A DNA stretch of 64,000 nucleotides from CAVVYA01 sp963752345 (GTDB lineage Bacteria; Pseudomonadota; Alphaproteobacteria; SMXQ01): assembly GCA_963752345.1 (NCBI GenBank), contig CAVVYA010000012.1:62001-126000 (forward strand). The letters are read 5' to 3'. Below the pieces are notes generated by a model. The model saw nothing but the letters and a program-made list of their open reading frames with translations, was not told the origin of the DNA and did not search any database. Shown one piece after another: positions 1-8,373 of this stretch. Made by a program: the position numbers and the translations under genes. Each line of letters starts with the position of its first letter. Position 1 is the first letter of the stretch.

Positions 1-285
1 TCGAGGCGACAGTGACCGTGGTCAACAAGCGCGGGCTGCATGCCCGTGCCGCGGCAAAATTCGTCAAGCTGGCCGGACAATTCGAGGCCGATATCAAGGT
101 GACGGCCGTCAAAGGCGGCCTTGCCGGCGGGGCGGTCGTCTCGGGCCGTTCCATCATGGGGCTGATGATGCTGGCCGCGGGGCCGGGCGCCGAGCTCGCC
201 ATCGCGGCGCGAAGGCGCCGATGCCAAGGCCGCCCTGGTCGCCCTGACCCGCTTGGTCGAACAGGGATTCGACGAGCAGGACTAA
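1..285 (+). CDS. ptsO: HPr-like phosphocarrier NPr of the nitrogen PTS (5' truncated, frameshifted)
   Basis: Small phosphocarrier that accepts phosphate from PtsP on a conserved His and passes it to EIIA-Ntr. The window begins inside the gene: the reading frame is open from base 1 and the usual N-terminal strand (TVVNKRGLHARAA) is present with the active-site His in GLHARAA. The second regulatory region, VVSGRSIMGLMMLAAGPG, contains the conserved Ser. A one-base insertion near 208-210 throws the end out of frame; restoring it gives a normal HPr C-terminus (GADAKAALVALTRLVEQGF) stopping at 285. It lies just upstream of ahcY, as in many alphaproteobacteria. The partner EIIA-Ntr (ptsN) is about 44 kb away. 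Family assignment is secure; the NPr rather than sugar-HPr role is inferred from the lineage. Confidence 0.85.
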
Positions 286-384
286 GCCATAGCGGCTTGA
301 GCCAGCGTCTCGCGAGATCTAACGCGCGGTGCCGATGCCGCGCGGCGTCATTTCTCTAGGATATCCGGAAAAGTTTATATATAA

Positions 385-404
385 ATATAAAGGTAGCTTT
401 ATAT
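385..404. promoter_or_regulatory. Perfect AT-rich palindrome in the ahcY leader
   Basis: Eight-base arms (atataaag / ctttatat) around a gtag centre form a perfect 20-bp inverted repeat inside a conspicuously AT-rich patch (about 370-404) of otherwise GC-rich DNA, 57 bases before the ahcY start. It could be a promoter/operator or an RNA hairpin. ArsR-type regulators of S-adenosylhomocysteine metabolism (SahR) are known to control ahcY in proteobacteria, but I cannot match a specific binding consensus here. Confidence 0.5.
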
Positions 405-428
405 GTTGGCCGGTTCCTTCCGGCCGAC
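405..428 (+). promoter_or_regulatory. GC-rich hairpin in the ahcY 5' leader
   Basis: Nine-base-pair stem (gttggccgg / ccggccgac, one G-T pair) with a ttcctt loop, directly abutting the preceding palindrome and followed by a pyrimidine stretch (ctcccttttc). It resembles a weak terminator or attenuator hairpin 33 bases ahead of the ahcY GTG. The structure is visible; a regulatory role is inference. Confidence 0.45.
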
Positions 429-460
429 CTCCCTTTTCATCTCCTGCTGGAGTCTGCGCC

Positions 461-1885
461 GTGAACGCCACGCCCTCTCCCACGTCTGCGACCTTCAACG
501 ACTATCGTGTGGCCGATATCGGCTTGGCCGACTGGGGCCGCCGCGAGATCGCCATCGCCGAGACCGAGATGCCCGGCCTGATGGCGCTGCGCGAGGAATA
601 CGGCAAGAGCCAGCCGCTCAAGGGCGCCCGCATCGCCGGCTCGCTGCATATGACGATCCAGACCGCGGTGCTGATCGAGACGCTCAAGCATCTCGGCGCC
701 GATATCCGCTGGGCCTCATGCAACATCTATTCGACCCAGGATCATGCCGCCGCGGCGATCGCCGCCAGCGGCGTGCCGGTGTTCGCCTACAAGGGCGAGA
801 ACCTGGCGGAATACTGGGACTTCACCCACCGCATCTTCGACTGGGCCGACGGCGGCGCGCCCAACATGATTCTGGATGACGGGGGCGATGCGACGCTGCT
901 CGTCCATCTCGGCCTGCGCGCCGAGACCGATCCGTCGGCCATCGGCAATCCGCAGAACGAGGAAGAAGAAGCGCTGTTCGCCGCCATCAAGAAGCGCCAG
1001 GGCGAAAAGCCCGGCTGGTATGCGGCGCTGGCCAAGGCGATCCGCGGCGTCACCGAGGAAACCACCACCGGCGTGCATCGGCTCTATCAGATGGAGAAGG
1101 ACGGCACGCTGCTGTTCCCGGCGATCAACGTCAACGATTCGGTGACCAAGTCCAAGTTCGACAATCTCTACGGCTGCCGGGAATCCCTGGTCGACGGCAT
1201 CCGGCGTGCCACCGACGTGATGATGGCCGGCAAGGTCGCCGTGGTCGCCGGTTTCGGCGACGTCGGCAAGGGTTCCGCCGCCAGCCTGCGCAATGCCGGC
1301 GCGCGCGTGCTGGTCACCGAAATCGATCCGATCTGCGCCCTGCAGGCGGCGATGGAAGGCTATCAGGTCGTCACCATGGACGAAGCCGCGCCGATCGGCG
1401 ACATCTTCGTCACCGCCACCGGCAATGTCGATGTCATCACCATCGAACACATGCGCCAGATGAAGGACCGCGCCATCGTCTCCAACATCGGCCACTTCGA
1501 CAGCGAGATTCAGGTCGCGGCGCTGCGCAACTACAAGTGGCATCCGGTGAAACCGCAAGTCGACGAGATCGAAATGCCGACCGGCCGCCGCATCATCCTG
1601 CTGGCCGAAGGCCGCCTGGTGAACCTCGGCTGCGCCACCGGCCATCCGAGCTTCGTCATGAGCGCCTCCTTCACCAACCAGACGCTGGCTCAGATCGAGC
1701 TGTGGACCCAGAAGGGCCAGTATCAGAAGAAGGTCTACACCCTGCCCAAGAAGCTCGACGAGAAGGTCGCGGCCCTGCATTTGGCCAAGGTCGGCGCCCA
1801 TCTCACCAAGCTCACGCCCAAGCAGTCGAGCTATATCGGCGTCGCCGCCGAGGGTCCGTTCAAACCGGAACTCTATCGCTACTGA
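461..1885 (+). CDS. ahcY: S-adenosylhomocysteinase
   Basis: Hydrolyses S-adenosylhomocysteine to adenosine and homocysteine, relieving product inhibition of methyltransferases; cytosolic NAD-dependent tetramer. The 474-residue product has the classic order: N-terminal substrate region (VADIGLADWGRREI, GSLHMTIQTAVL, WASCNIYSTQDHAAAA), the central NDSVTKSKFDNLYGCRES segment with the catalytic Lys, the NAD Rossmann motif (VVAGFGDVGKGSA), and the C-terminal KLTPKQSSYIGV tail ending in YRY. I chose the GTG at 461 because a GGAG (449-452) lies eight bases upstream and the encoded start (VNATPSPTSATFNDYRV) fits the family; the open frame extends upstream only by chance. It follows NPr and precedes divL. 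The palindromic leader suggests control at transcription or RNA level. Confidence 0.97.
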   Translation: MNATPSPTSATFNDYRVADIGLADWGRREIAIAETEMPGLMALREEYGKSQPLKGARIAGSLHMTIQTAVLIETLKHLGADIRWASCNIYSTQDHAAAAIAASGVPVFAYKGENLAEYWDFTHRIFDWADGGAPNMILDDGGDATLLVHLGLRAETDPSAIGNPQNEEEEALFAAIKKRQGEKPGWYAALAKAIRGVTEETTTGVHRLYQMEKDGTLLFPAINVNDSVTKSKFDNLYGCRESLVDGIRRATDVMMAGKVAVVAGFGDVGKGSAASLRNAGARVLVTEIDPICALQAAMEGYQVVTMDEAAPIGDIFVTATGNVDVITIEHMRQMKDRAIVSNIGHFDSEIQVAALRNYKWHPVKPQVDEIEMPTGRRIILLAEGRLVNLGCATGHPSFVMSASFTNQTLAQIELWTQKGQYQKKVYTLPKKLDEKVAALHLAKVGAHLTKLTPKQSSYIGVAAEGPFKPELYRY

Positions 1886-1984
1886 TACGGAAGGCGGCCG
1901 GCGCGCTTCCGTGGCGGTGCGGGGTGTGTTTGCACTATAGTGGCGCGGGGAAACAACAGCGGGGCGCGCCGTGACACGCGGGTC

Positions 1985-4492
1985 ATGGTCTGGGACATCA
2001 TCGAAAGCGACAGGGGCTGCGTTTTGACCGGTCCGCGCATCGGTCCGGCACGCGCACTGTCGTCGGCATTCGCGCTGCTGTCGCCGGTGCCGGCCTGGGC
2101 CCAGGTTTCGCTCGAACTCCGTGCCCGAAGGCGCGGGCTGGGTCGCCGCCGGTGTGGCCGCCATCATTCTTCTCACCATTGCGGAGCTGTGGCGCCGCGT
2201 CGCGGTGCTGCGGCGCGAAGCGGCGACCGCCCGGTCGGCGTTGGCGGTCAGCGACGGCATTCTTTCCACCGTGCCGGGCGGCTATTGCGGCTGGACGCGG
2301 CGCCGACTTCATCGCCTCACCGGGGCTCGCGAGCGGTCTGGGCGTCGACGGCATCTTCTCCAGCTTCGACGAGCTGGCGGCGCAGTTCGACGCGGGCAGC
2401 CGGGTGGCGCTGGCCAATGCGGCGGAGGCACTGCGCCGCGACCGCCAGCCGGTGGTGCTCACCGTGCGGCTCGGCGCTCGCGCCTTCGAGGTCAGCGGGC
2501 GGCCCGGCGCCGGCGATCCGAATGCGGCTTCGCCCGGCGCGATGACGGCCGTGCTGTGGTTCCACGATGTGACGGCGCGCGAGCAGGGCGCGGAGCTCCT
2601 CGGCGAGGCGCGCAGTTTCGCCGAAACCCAGGCCGGCCTGTTCTCCGAAGTCTTCAACGTCATCAGCATGCCGGTCTGGTTGCGCGACGGCGACGGCCGG
2701 CTGATCGCCTGCAACGAGGCCTACGCCAAAGCGGTCGAAGCGGAATCGCCCGCCGCGGCCATGACCGATCAACGCGAGCTCGCCGGCGCGCGCCTGGAAT
2801 GGAGCCAGGGGCTGGCGGCACGCGCGGTCGCGCTCGGCATGCCGCAAAGCGGCGATCTCCACGTGGTGGTCGATGGCACACGCCATCTGTTCTCCGTCAC
2901 CGAGGCGCCGGTCGGTGGCGGCCACCTCGCCGGCTTCGCGGTCAACCGCACCGAATTCGAAGAAACCCACGCCGAGCTGTCGCGCCATATGGCGGCTCAC
3001 CGCGACGTGCTGGAAAAGCTCGGCACCGGCATCGTCATCTATGGTCCCGACATGCGGGTGCGGTTCTTCAACTCCGCCTTCGCCCGCCTGTGGGGTATCG
3101 AGGAAGACTGGCTCGCCACCCTGCCGACCCATGGCGAAATCCTCGAAGAGCTGCGCAGCCGCCGCCGCCTGCCCGAGCAGGCCGACTTCAAGGCCTACAA
3201 GCGGGAGCGGCTGGCGTTCTATACCTCGCTCATCGAGCCGATCGAGGAGCTGCTCTACCTGCCCGACGAGCGCGTGCTGCGCCAGGTGGTCAATCCGCAT
3301 CCGCAGGGCGGGCTGCTCTACACCATCGAGGACGTCACCGACCGCCTGACGCTCGAGCGCTCCTACAACACGCTCATCGCCGTGCAGCGCGAGACGCTCG
3401 ACAATCTGCATGCGGCGGTCGCGGTGTTCGGCAGCGACGGCAAGCTCAAGCTCTACAACCAGGCTTATGCCCGCATCTGGGGCTTCCAGTCGGCGCTGCT
3501 CAGCCTCGAGCCTCATGTCGCCGATCTGGTCGACTCCGCCCAGGACCTGTTCCGCTACGGCGGCGATTGGGAACGCTTCCGCGACTACGTGGTCAACCGC
3601 GCCACCGATCACGTGGCGCGCAGCGGCGTGTTCCTGCGCAGCGACGGCTCGGTGCTCGACTACACCAGCGTGCCGTTGCCCGACGGCGCCATGATGTTCA
3701 GCTATCTCGACGTCACCGACAGCTATAACGTCGAGCGCGCGCTGCGCGAGCGCAACGAGGCGCTGGAAACCGCCGACCGGCTGAAGTCGGAATTCATCAC
3801 CAACGTGTCCTACGAGCTGCGCACGCCGCTCAATACCATCATCGGCTTCACCGAGATCCTCGCGAATCAGTATTTCGGCGGGATGAACGAGCGGCAGGTG
3901 GAATACACCCGCGGCATTCTCGAATCCTCGCGTCAGTTGCTCGCCCTGATCGACGACATCCTCGACCTGGCGCTGATCGAAGCCGGGCGCCTGTCGCTCG
4001 ACCTCAAGCCGGCGCAGATCCACGACGTGCTGTTCAGCGTCGGCCAGCCTGGCGCGCGACCGGGCGCGCAAGCATGGCATCGCGCTGACGCTCGATTGCG
4101 CGGCCGACATCGGCACCGTGGTGGCCGACGAACGCCGGCTGCGCCAGGCGCTGTTCAACCTGGTCAGCAACGCGGTGAAATACACCGGCGACCAGGGCCA
4201 GGTGGTGTTGCGCGCCCGCCGCGAGGGGCAGGAGGTCGTGCTTGTCGGTCGTCCGATACCGGTCCGGGCATCAGCCCCGAGGACCAGACCGCGGGTGTTC
4301 GAGAAATTCGAGCGTGGCGGGCACACCGGCGGCGGCCGCGTGCCGGGGCTCGGCATCGGGCTGTCGCTCGTCAAAAGCTTCATCGAGCTGCATGGCGGCC
4401 GCATCGAGCTGCAGTCGGAGCCCGGCAAGGGCACCATCGTCACCTGCCGCCTGCCGGCCCAGGCCGACGCGATGCGCAAAGCCGGCGAGTAG
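1985..4492 (+). CDS. divL: DivL-type PAS sensor protein with Tyr in the H-box (six frameshifts)
   Basis: Membrane-anchored multi-PAS kinase-fold protein. In Caulobacter, DivL has Tyr in place of the phospho-accepting His and controls CckA through DivK. The same substitution is visible here: the dimerization box reads FITNVSYELRTPLNTIIGF, with a TAC codon at about 3808 where His is expected. Reconstructed order: signal/TM segment (GWVAAGVAAIILLTIAELW), several PAS-like domains, DHp, and HATPase with N box (LFNLVSNAVKYT), DTGPG and GLGIGLSLVK. About 830 residues after repair. Shifts lie near 2118, 2297, 4044, 4242, 4250 and 4291, nearly all one-base insertions. The start is uncertain: ATG 1985, or TTG 2024, which would begin right before the signal-like region. 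Neighbours ahcY and tsaE support the DivL identity. Convergent with the next gene. Confidence 0.85.
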
Positions 4493-4498
4493 ACGCGG

Positions 4499-5516
4499 TC
4501 ACGCCGCGCCGGGCACGCCCTTGGTCGTCGAATATTCGAAATGCAGCGCCTCGCCCGGGTGGACCAGCGGGATAGGCGGCGTGCGCCGCGAGCGCCGCTT
4601 CGGCGAAGCCCGACAGGATCAGCTTGAGCTTGCCCGGATAGTGGGCGATGTCGCCGATCGCGAAGATGCCCGGCACCGACGTGCGGCAGGTCGCCGGATC
4701 GACCGCGATATGGTTGCGTTCGAGATTGAGGCCCCATTTCGCGATCGGCCCGAGATTCATCGCCAGCCCGAAGAACGGCAGCAGCACGTCGGCCGGCAGA
4801 TGGCGCGTCTTGCCGTCGAGATCCTTGACGATGACGTCGGTGAGCTGGCCGTCATGGCCCGCCAGCCCGTCGAGCTGATAGGGCACCACCAGCTCGATCT
4901 GGCCGTCCTTCGCCAGTTCCTGCAGGCGCGCCGCGCTTTCCGGTGCCGCGCGGAACTTGTCGCGGCGATGCACGACGCTGACCTGGGAGGCGACCCCGGC
5001 GAGCGCGATCGCCCAATCGACCGCCGAATCGCCGCCGCCGGCGATCACCACCCTCTTGCCGCGCAGGTCTTCCTTGCGCTTGACGAAATACTGCACGCTC
5101 TTGCCTTCGTACTGCTCGATGCCGGCGAGCGGCGGCCGGTTGGGGCCGAAGGCGCCGCAGCCGCCGGCGATGAACACCGCCTTGGCTTCGAGCGACAGGC
5201 CGGCCGAGGTTTCGATGCGAAAGCCGCCGTCGATCGGCGCCAGGGTCTCGACCTGCTGGCCGAGACGATAGGCCGGCGCGAAAGGCTCCGCCTGAGCCGC
5301 GAGATTGTCGATCAGATCGGCCGCCGAAATCGCCGGATGGCCGGGAATGTCGTAGATCGGCTTTTCGGGATAGAGCGCGGTGCATTGCCCGCCCACCGCG
5401 TCGAGCGCGTCGATCACATGGCAGCGCATCTTCAGCATGCCCGCCTCGAAGACGGCGAACAGGCCGACCGGGCCGGCGCCGATCACGGCGATGTCGGTAC
5501 GCTCAGGCGTGGGCAT
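4499..5516 (-). CDS. Thioredoxin-reductase-like ferredoxin/flavodoxin-NADP+ reductase
   Basis: FAD-dependent reductase of the compact TrxR-like FNR family, moving electrons between NADPH and ferredoxin. FAD site AVIGAGPVGLFAVFEAG near the N-terminus; YPEKPIYDIPG follows as in this family; NADP site VVIAGGGDSAVDWAI with HRRDKFRA; C-terminal FAD contact (GIFAIGDIAHYPGKLKLILSGF). It lacks the CxxC of true thioredoxin reductase. Start at 5516 is supported by an AGGAG a few bases upstream and the sequence MPTPERTDIAVIGAG. An extra G near 4570 shifts the last 25 residues; corrected, the protein ends HFEYSTTKGVPGAA at 4499, about 338 aa. It is convergent with divL and interrupts the common divL-tsaE neighbourhood. 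Physiological partner unknown. Confidence 0.88.
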
Positions 5517-5716
5517 GCGAACTCCTGGAGAAACGGAACGCCGGCCGACGGGAACTCGGCGGCGCGGGGCGCCATGAGCCGGCGCCGCAGCGGGCCCTAA
5601 CATGGCGTCAGCCGCCCGCAAGATCAACCCCGGCAGAGTGGGCCGGGAATCGATGCGCCTCAGCCCTCTCCGCTGGTGGGAGGCGCGGAATGGGATGAGT
5701 GAGCGCGGAAAGAGAC

Positions 5717-5983
5717 GTCATGGCCCGACTTGATCGCGCCATCTCATGCGGATGTCGTGCTGCGCCGGCGCCGGCAACTGATAGATCGTCACCCCGGACT
5801 TGATCCGGGGCCCATTGAACAGAGCAGGCGCTCAAGCGCCGGCAAGCTGACCAATGGACCCCGGATCAAGTCCGGGGTGACAGATATATTGGAGCAATCA
5901 GAGCGGATCACCCGCCTGAGATGGCCCTGTCAAGGACGGCCATGCGGCCGGCATGAGATGGCCCGATCAACTCGGGCCACGAC
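5717..5983. repeat. Nested palindromic intergenic repeats
   Basis: Two inverted repeats are nested. The inner pair (5788-5817 and 5852-5881) has 30-base arms with a single mismatch; the core 23 bases, gtcaccccggacttgatccg and its extension, are a perfect inverse match. The outer pair (5717-5749 and 5951-5983) has 33-base arms with three mismatches and the related core ggcccgacttgatcg. A third degenerate unit lies at about 5917-5950. Such CCCGGACTTGATCCGGG-type palindromes are a familiar dispersed intergenic repeat of alphaproteobacteria. The cluster fills the 5.5-6.08 kb gap, in which I see no gene. Confidence 0.85.
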
Positions 5984-6075
5984 GGTCTTTCTTGGGCGGT
6001 CGGGTTTGGCTTTCGTTTCTTGGCCGCGTCCCATCCGCCGTTGCTGGCTTCCGTCTGGGCGGCTACAACTTCGTC

Positions 6076-6606
6076 ATGGCTTTTCAACCCAGGCTGCTGC
6101 CGGACGAGGGCGTGCTGCGCATGACGGTGGCGGACCCGCTCGATATGGCGGTCTTCGCCGAAATGCTGGCGCCGTTCGCGGTGCGCGGCGACGTGCTCGC
6201 CTTGCGCGGTCCGCTCGGCGCCGGCAAGACTCTGTTCGCCCGCGCCTTCATCGCCGCCCGCGCGCGCGCCGCCGGGCTTGGCGCGGACGCCATGGGCGAG
6301 GTCCCGAGTCCGACGTTCACCCTGGTGCAGACCTACGATCTGCCCGACACGCCGATCTGGCATTTCGACCTGTTCCGGTTGGAGCGGCCCGAGGACGCGT
6401 TCGAGCTCGGCATCGACGACGCCTTCGCCCTGGCGATTTCGCTGATCGAATGGCCGGAGAAGCTCGGCGGCTATCTGCCGCGCTCGCGACTCGATCTCGA
6501 AATCGCTTTCACCGGCGCGCCGACCGGCCGCGAATTGCGGCTGACCGGCGGCGACGCCTGGCCGCCGCGTCTCGCCCGGCTCGCCAAGGCCCTGGCGCCG
6601 TCATGA
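6076..6606 (+). CDS. tsaE: tRNA threonylcarbamoyladenosine biosynthesis ATPase TsaE
   Basis: P-loop ATPase that supports the TsaB-TsaD complex in making t6A37 on ANN-decoding tRNAs. Walker A is GPLGAGKTLFARAF; SPTFTLVQTY and HFDLFRLERPEDAFELGIDD are family signatures, as is SLIEWPEKLG. The ATG at 6076 gives 176 residues, slightly longer than typical because alphaproteobacterial forms carry an N-terminal extension; a later in-frame ATG at 6121 is possible. The open frame continues upstream into the palindromic repeats, which is not coding-like. The stop overlaps the start of amgK by four bases, indicating coupled translation with the cell-wall recycling pair. Confidence 0.93.
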   Translation: MAFQPRLLPDEGVLRMTVADPLDMAVFAEMLAPFAVRGDVLALRGPLGAGKTLFARAFIAARARAAGLGADAMGEVPSPTFTLVQTYDLPDTPIWHFDLFRLERPEDAFELGIDDAFALAISLIEWPEKLGGYLPRSRLDLEIAFTGAPTGRELRLTGGDAWPPRLARLAKALAPS

Positions 6607-7636
6607 GCGGATCCGCGGCCAACGAGCGCGACACGGTCATCGCGGAATTCCTGCGCGGCTCCGGCTGGGCCGCGGCGCGGCGCGACAAGCTGCCGAGCGA
6701 TGCCTCGTTCCGCCGCTATGAGCGGCTCGATCTCGACGGGCGCCGCGCCATGCTGATGGACGCGCCGCCGCCGCGCGAGGACGTCCGCCCGTTCCTGCGC
6801 GTCGCCCGCCATCTCACCGGCGCTCGGTTTGAGCGCGCCGCAAATCTACGAAGCGGACGAGAACGCCGGGCTGCTGATCCTCGAAGATCTCGGCGACGAC
6901 ACCTACACGCGGCTGTTGGCGCGCGGCGCCGACGAGCGCGCGCTCTACGCGCTCGCCATCGACGTGTTGATCGCGCTGCACCGCCTGCCGCAGAGCCAGG
7001 CGATTCCGGCTGGCCTGCCGCCCTACGACGACAAGCGGCTGATCGATGAGGCGAGGCTGCTGACCGACTGGTTCATGCCGGCGATCACCGGCGCGCCGCA
7101 CGCCAGCCGACCAGGCAGAGGGTTATGCGAGCCTGTGGCGCGCCGTCGTGCCGCTGACACGCTTCGCGCCGCCGACCCTGGTGCTGCGCGACTACCATGT
7201 GGACAACCTCATGGGCTTGCCGGCCCGCCCGGGCGTTGCGGCCTGCGGGCTGCTCGATTTCCAGGACGCGGTGGCGGGGCCGACGGCCTACGACGTGGTG
7301 TCGCTGCTCGAAGACGCGCGGCGCGATCTGGCGCCCGGCTTGGCCGATGCGATGATGGAGCGCTACCTCACCGCCTTTCCGCAGCTCGATGCGCGAGCGT
7401 TCGCGGCGTCCGCCGCAATTCTCTCGGCCCAGCGCAACGCCAAGATCATCGGCATCTTCACGCGGCTCAGCCGGCGCGATGGCAAGCATCATTATCTCAA
7501 GCATCTTCCGCGCGTCTGGCGGCTGCTCGAACAGGACCTGCGCCATCCGGCGTTGCAGGACGTGCGCGCCTGGTTCGACCGCACCGTGCCGGCCAGCCTG
7601 CGCCGCGCGCCGCCGGTGCCGGAGCCGGCCGCGTGA
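6603..7636 (+). CDS. amgK: Anomeric sugar kinase AmgK-like (APH fold, two frameshifts)
   Basis: Aminoglycoside-phosphotransferase-fold kinase. In Pseudomonas putida and Caulobacter the tsaE-linked member AmgK phosphorylates MurNAc and GlcNAc at C1, feeding MurU in peptidoglycan recycling. Evidence: N-terminal SDASFRRYERL; ADENAGLLILEDLGDDTY as the kinase hinge; catalytic loop LRDYHVDNLMGL; and LLDFQDAVAGPTAYDVVSLLEDARRD, which holds the metal-binding Asp. One-base insertions near 6822 and 7105 break the frame into three pieces; corrected length about 343 aa. ATG 6603 overlaps tsaE and the stop overlaps the murU GTG. Function is from family and context; a general APH kinase cannot be strictly excluded. 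Confidence 0.82.
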
Positions 7637-8371
7637 GCGCCGCGCCCGCGATGCCGAGCCATGGCATGGTGCTGGCGGCCGGGCTCGGCCTGCGTATGCG
7701 GCCGTTGACCGACACGATGCCCAAGCCGCTCATCCCGGTCGCCGGCCGCTGCATGCTCGACCGCGCGCTCGATCAACTGACCGCGGCCGGCGTGACGCAA
7801 GCGCGTCGTCAATACCCACTACCTCGCGGACAAGGTCTCCGAGCATCTGCGCAATCGCCAGCTCGACGAGGGCGCGACGGCGGAGATCGCCGTGTCGCAC
7901 GAGGCCGACCTGCTCGACACCGGCGGCGGCGTGGTCAAGGCGCTGCCGTTGCTCGGCACCGCGCCGTTCTTCGTCATCAACGGCGACATCCTGTGGCGCG
8001 ACGGCAAAGAGCCGGCGCTGCGCCGGCTCGCCGCCGCATGGGACGACGCGGCGATGGACGCGCTGCTGCTGGTGCATCCGCGCGACAAAGCCATCGGCTA
8101 TGACGGGTCGGGCGATTTCGATCTGGGCGCGGACGGCGTGCTCGCGCGCCGCTCGGGCGCCAGCGCGCCCTTCGTCTTCACCGGCGTGCAGATTCTCAGC
8201 CCGCGTCTGCTCGCCGACGCGCCGTCCGGCGCCTTTTCGCTCAACACGCTCTATGACCGCGCCGCGGCGCATGGCCGGTTGCATGGCCTCGCGCACACCG
8301 GTCACTGGTTTCATATCGGCACGCCCGACGGCCTGCGCCTGGCCGAGGAACGTCTGCGGGCGATGGTCTAG
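7633..8371 (+). CDS. murU: MurNAc-1-phosphate uridylyltransferase MurU-like
   Basis: Nucleotidyltransferase that converts MurNAc-1-P plus UTP to UDP-MurNAc, completing the MurA-independent recycling route started by AmgK. The N-terminal activation loop MVLAAGLGLRMRPLTDTMPKPLIPVAG is complete, with the conserved GLGxRMRPLT and PKPL. VINGDILW carries the metal-binding Asp, and FTGVQILSPRL and HTGHWFHIGTPDGL are typical of the family. A one-base insertion near 7798 splits the gene just before NTHYLADKV; corrected length about 245 aa. The GTG start at 7633 overlaps the amgK stop (GTGA), and addB begins two bases after its stop, so tsaE-amgK-murU-addB-addA reads as one operon. Confidence 0.85.
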
Positions 8372-8373
8372 CC

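Noticed and set aside
330..460. SAM or SAH riboswitch upstream of ahcY
   Set aside because: I could not find the conserved core of SAM-II, SAM/SAH or SAH riboswitches; only two simple palindromes are present.
437..691. Small overlapping ORFs within ahcY and other genes
   Set aside because: No independent start signals or conserved sequence; they are frame shadows.
716..2269. 517-codon open frame opposite ahcY, and similarly long ones opposite divL (2317-4737), addB (9629-11290) and gltD (54137-55666)
   Set aside because: High-GC shadows: they oppose genes with clear motifs, have no ribosome sites or recognisable domains, and their composition is the complement of biased third codon positions.
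5717..5983. CRISPR array
   Set aside because: The repeats are inverted and nested, not direct and evenly spaced, and no cas gene is near.
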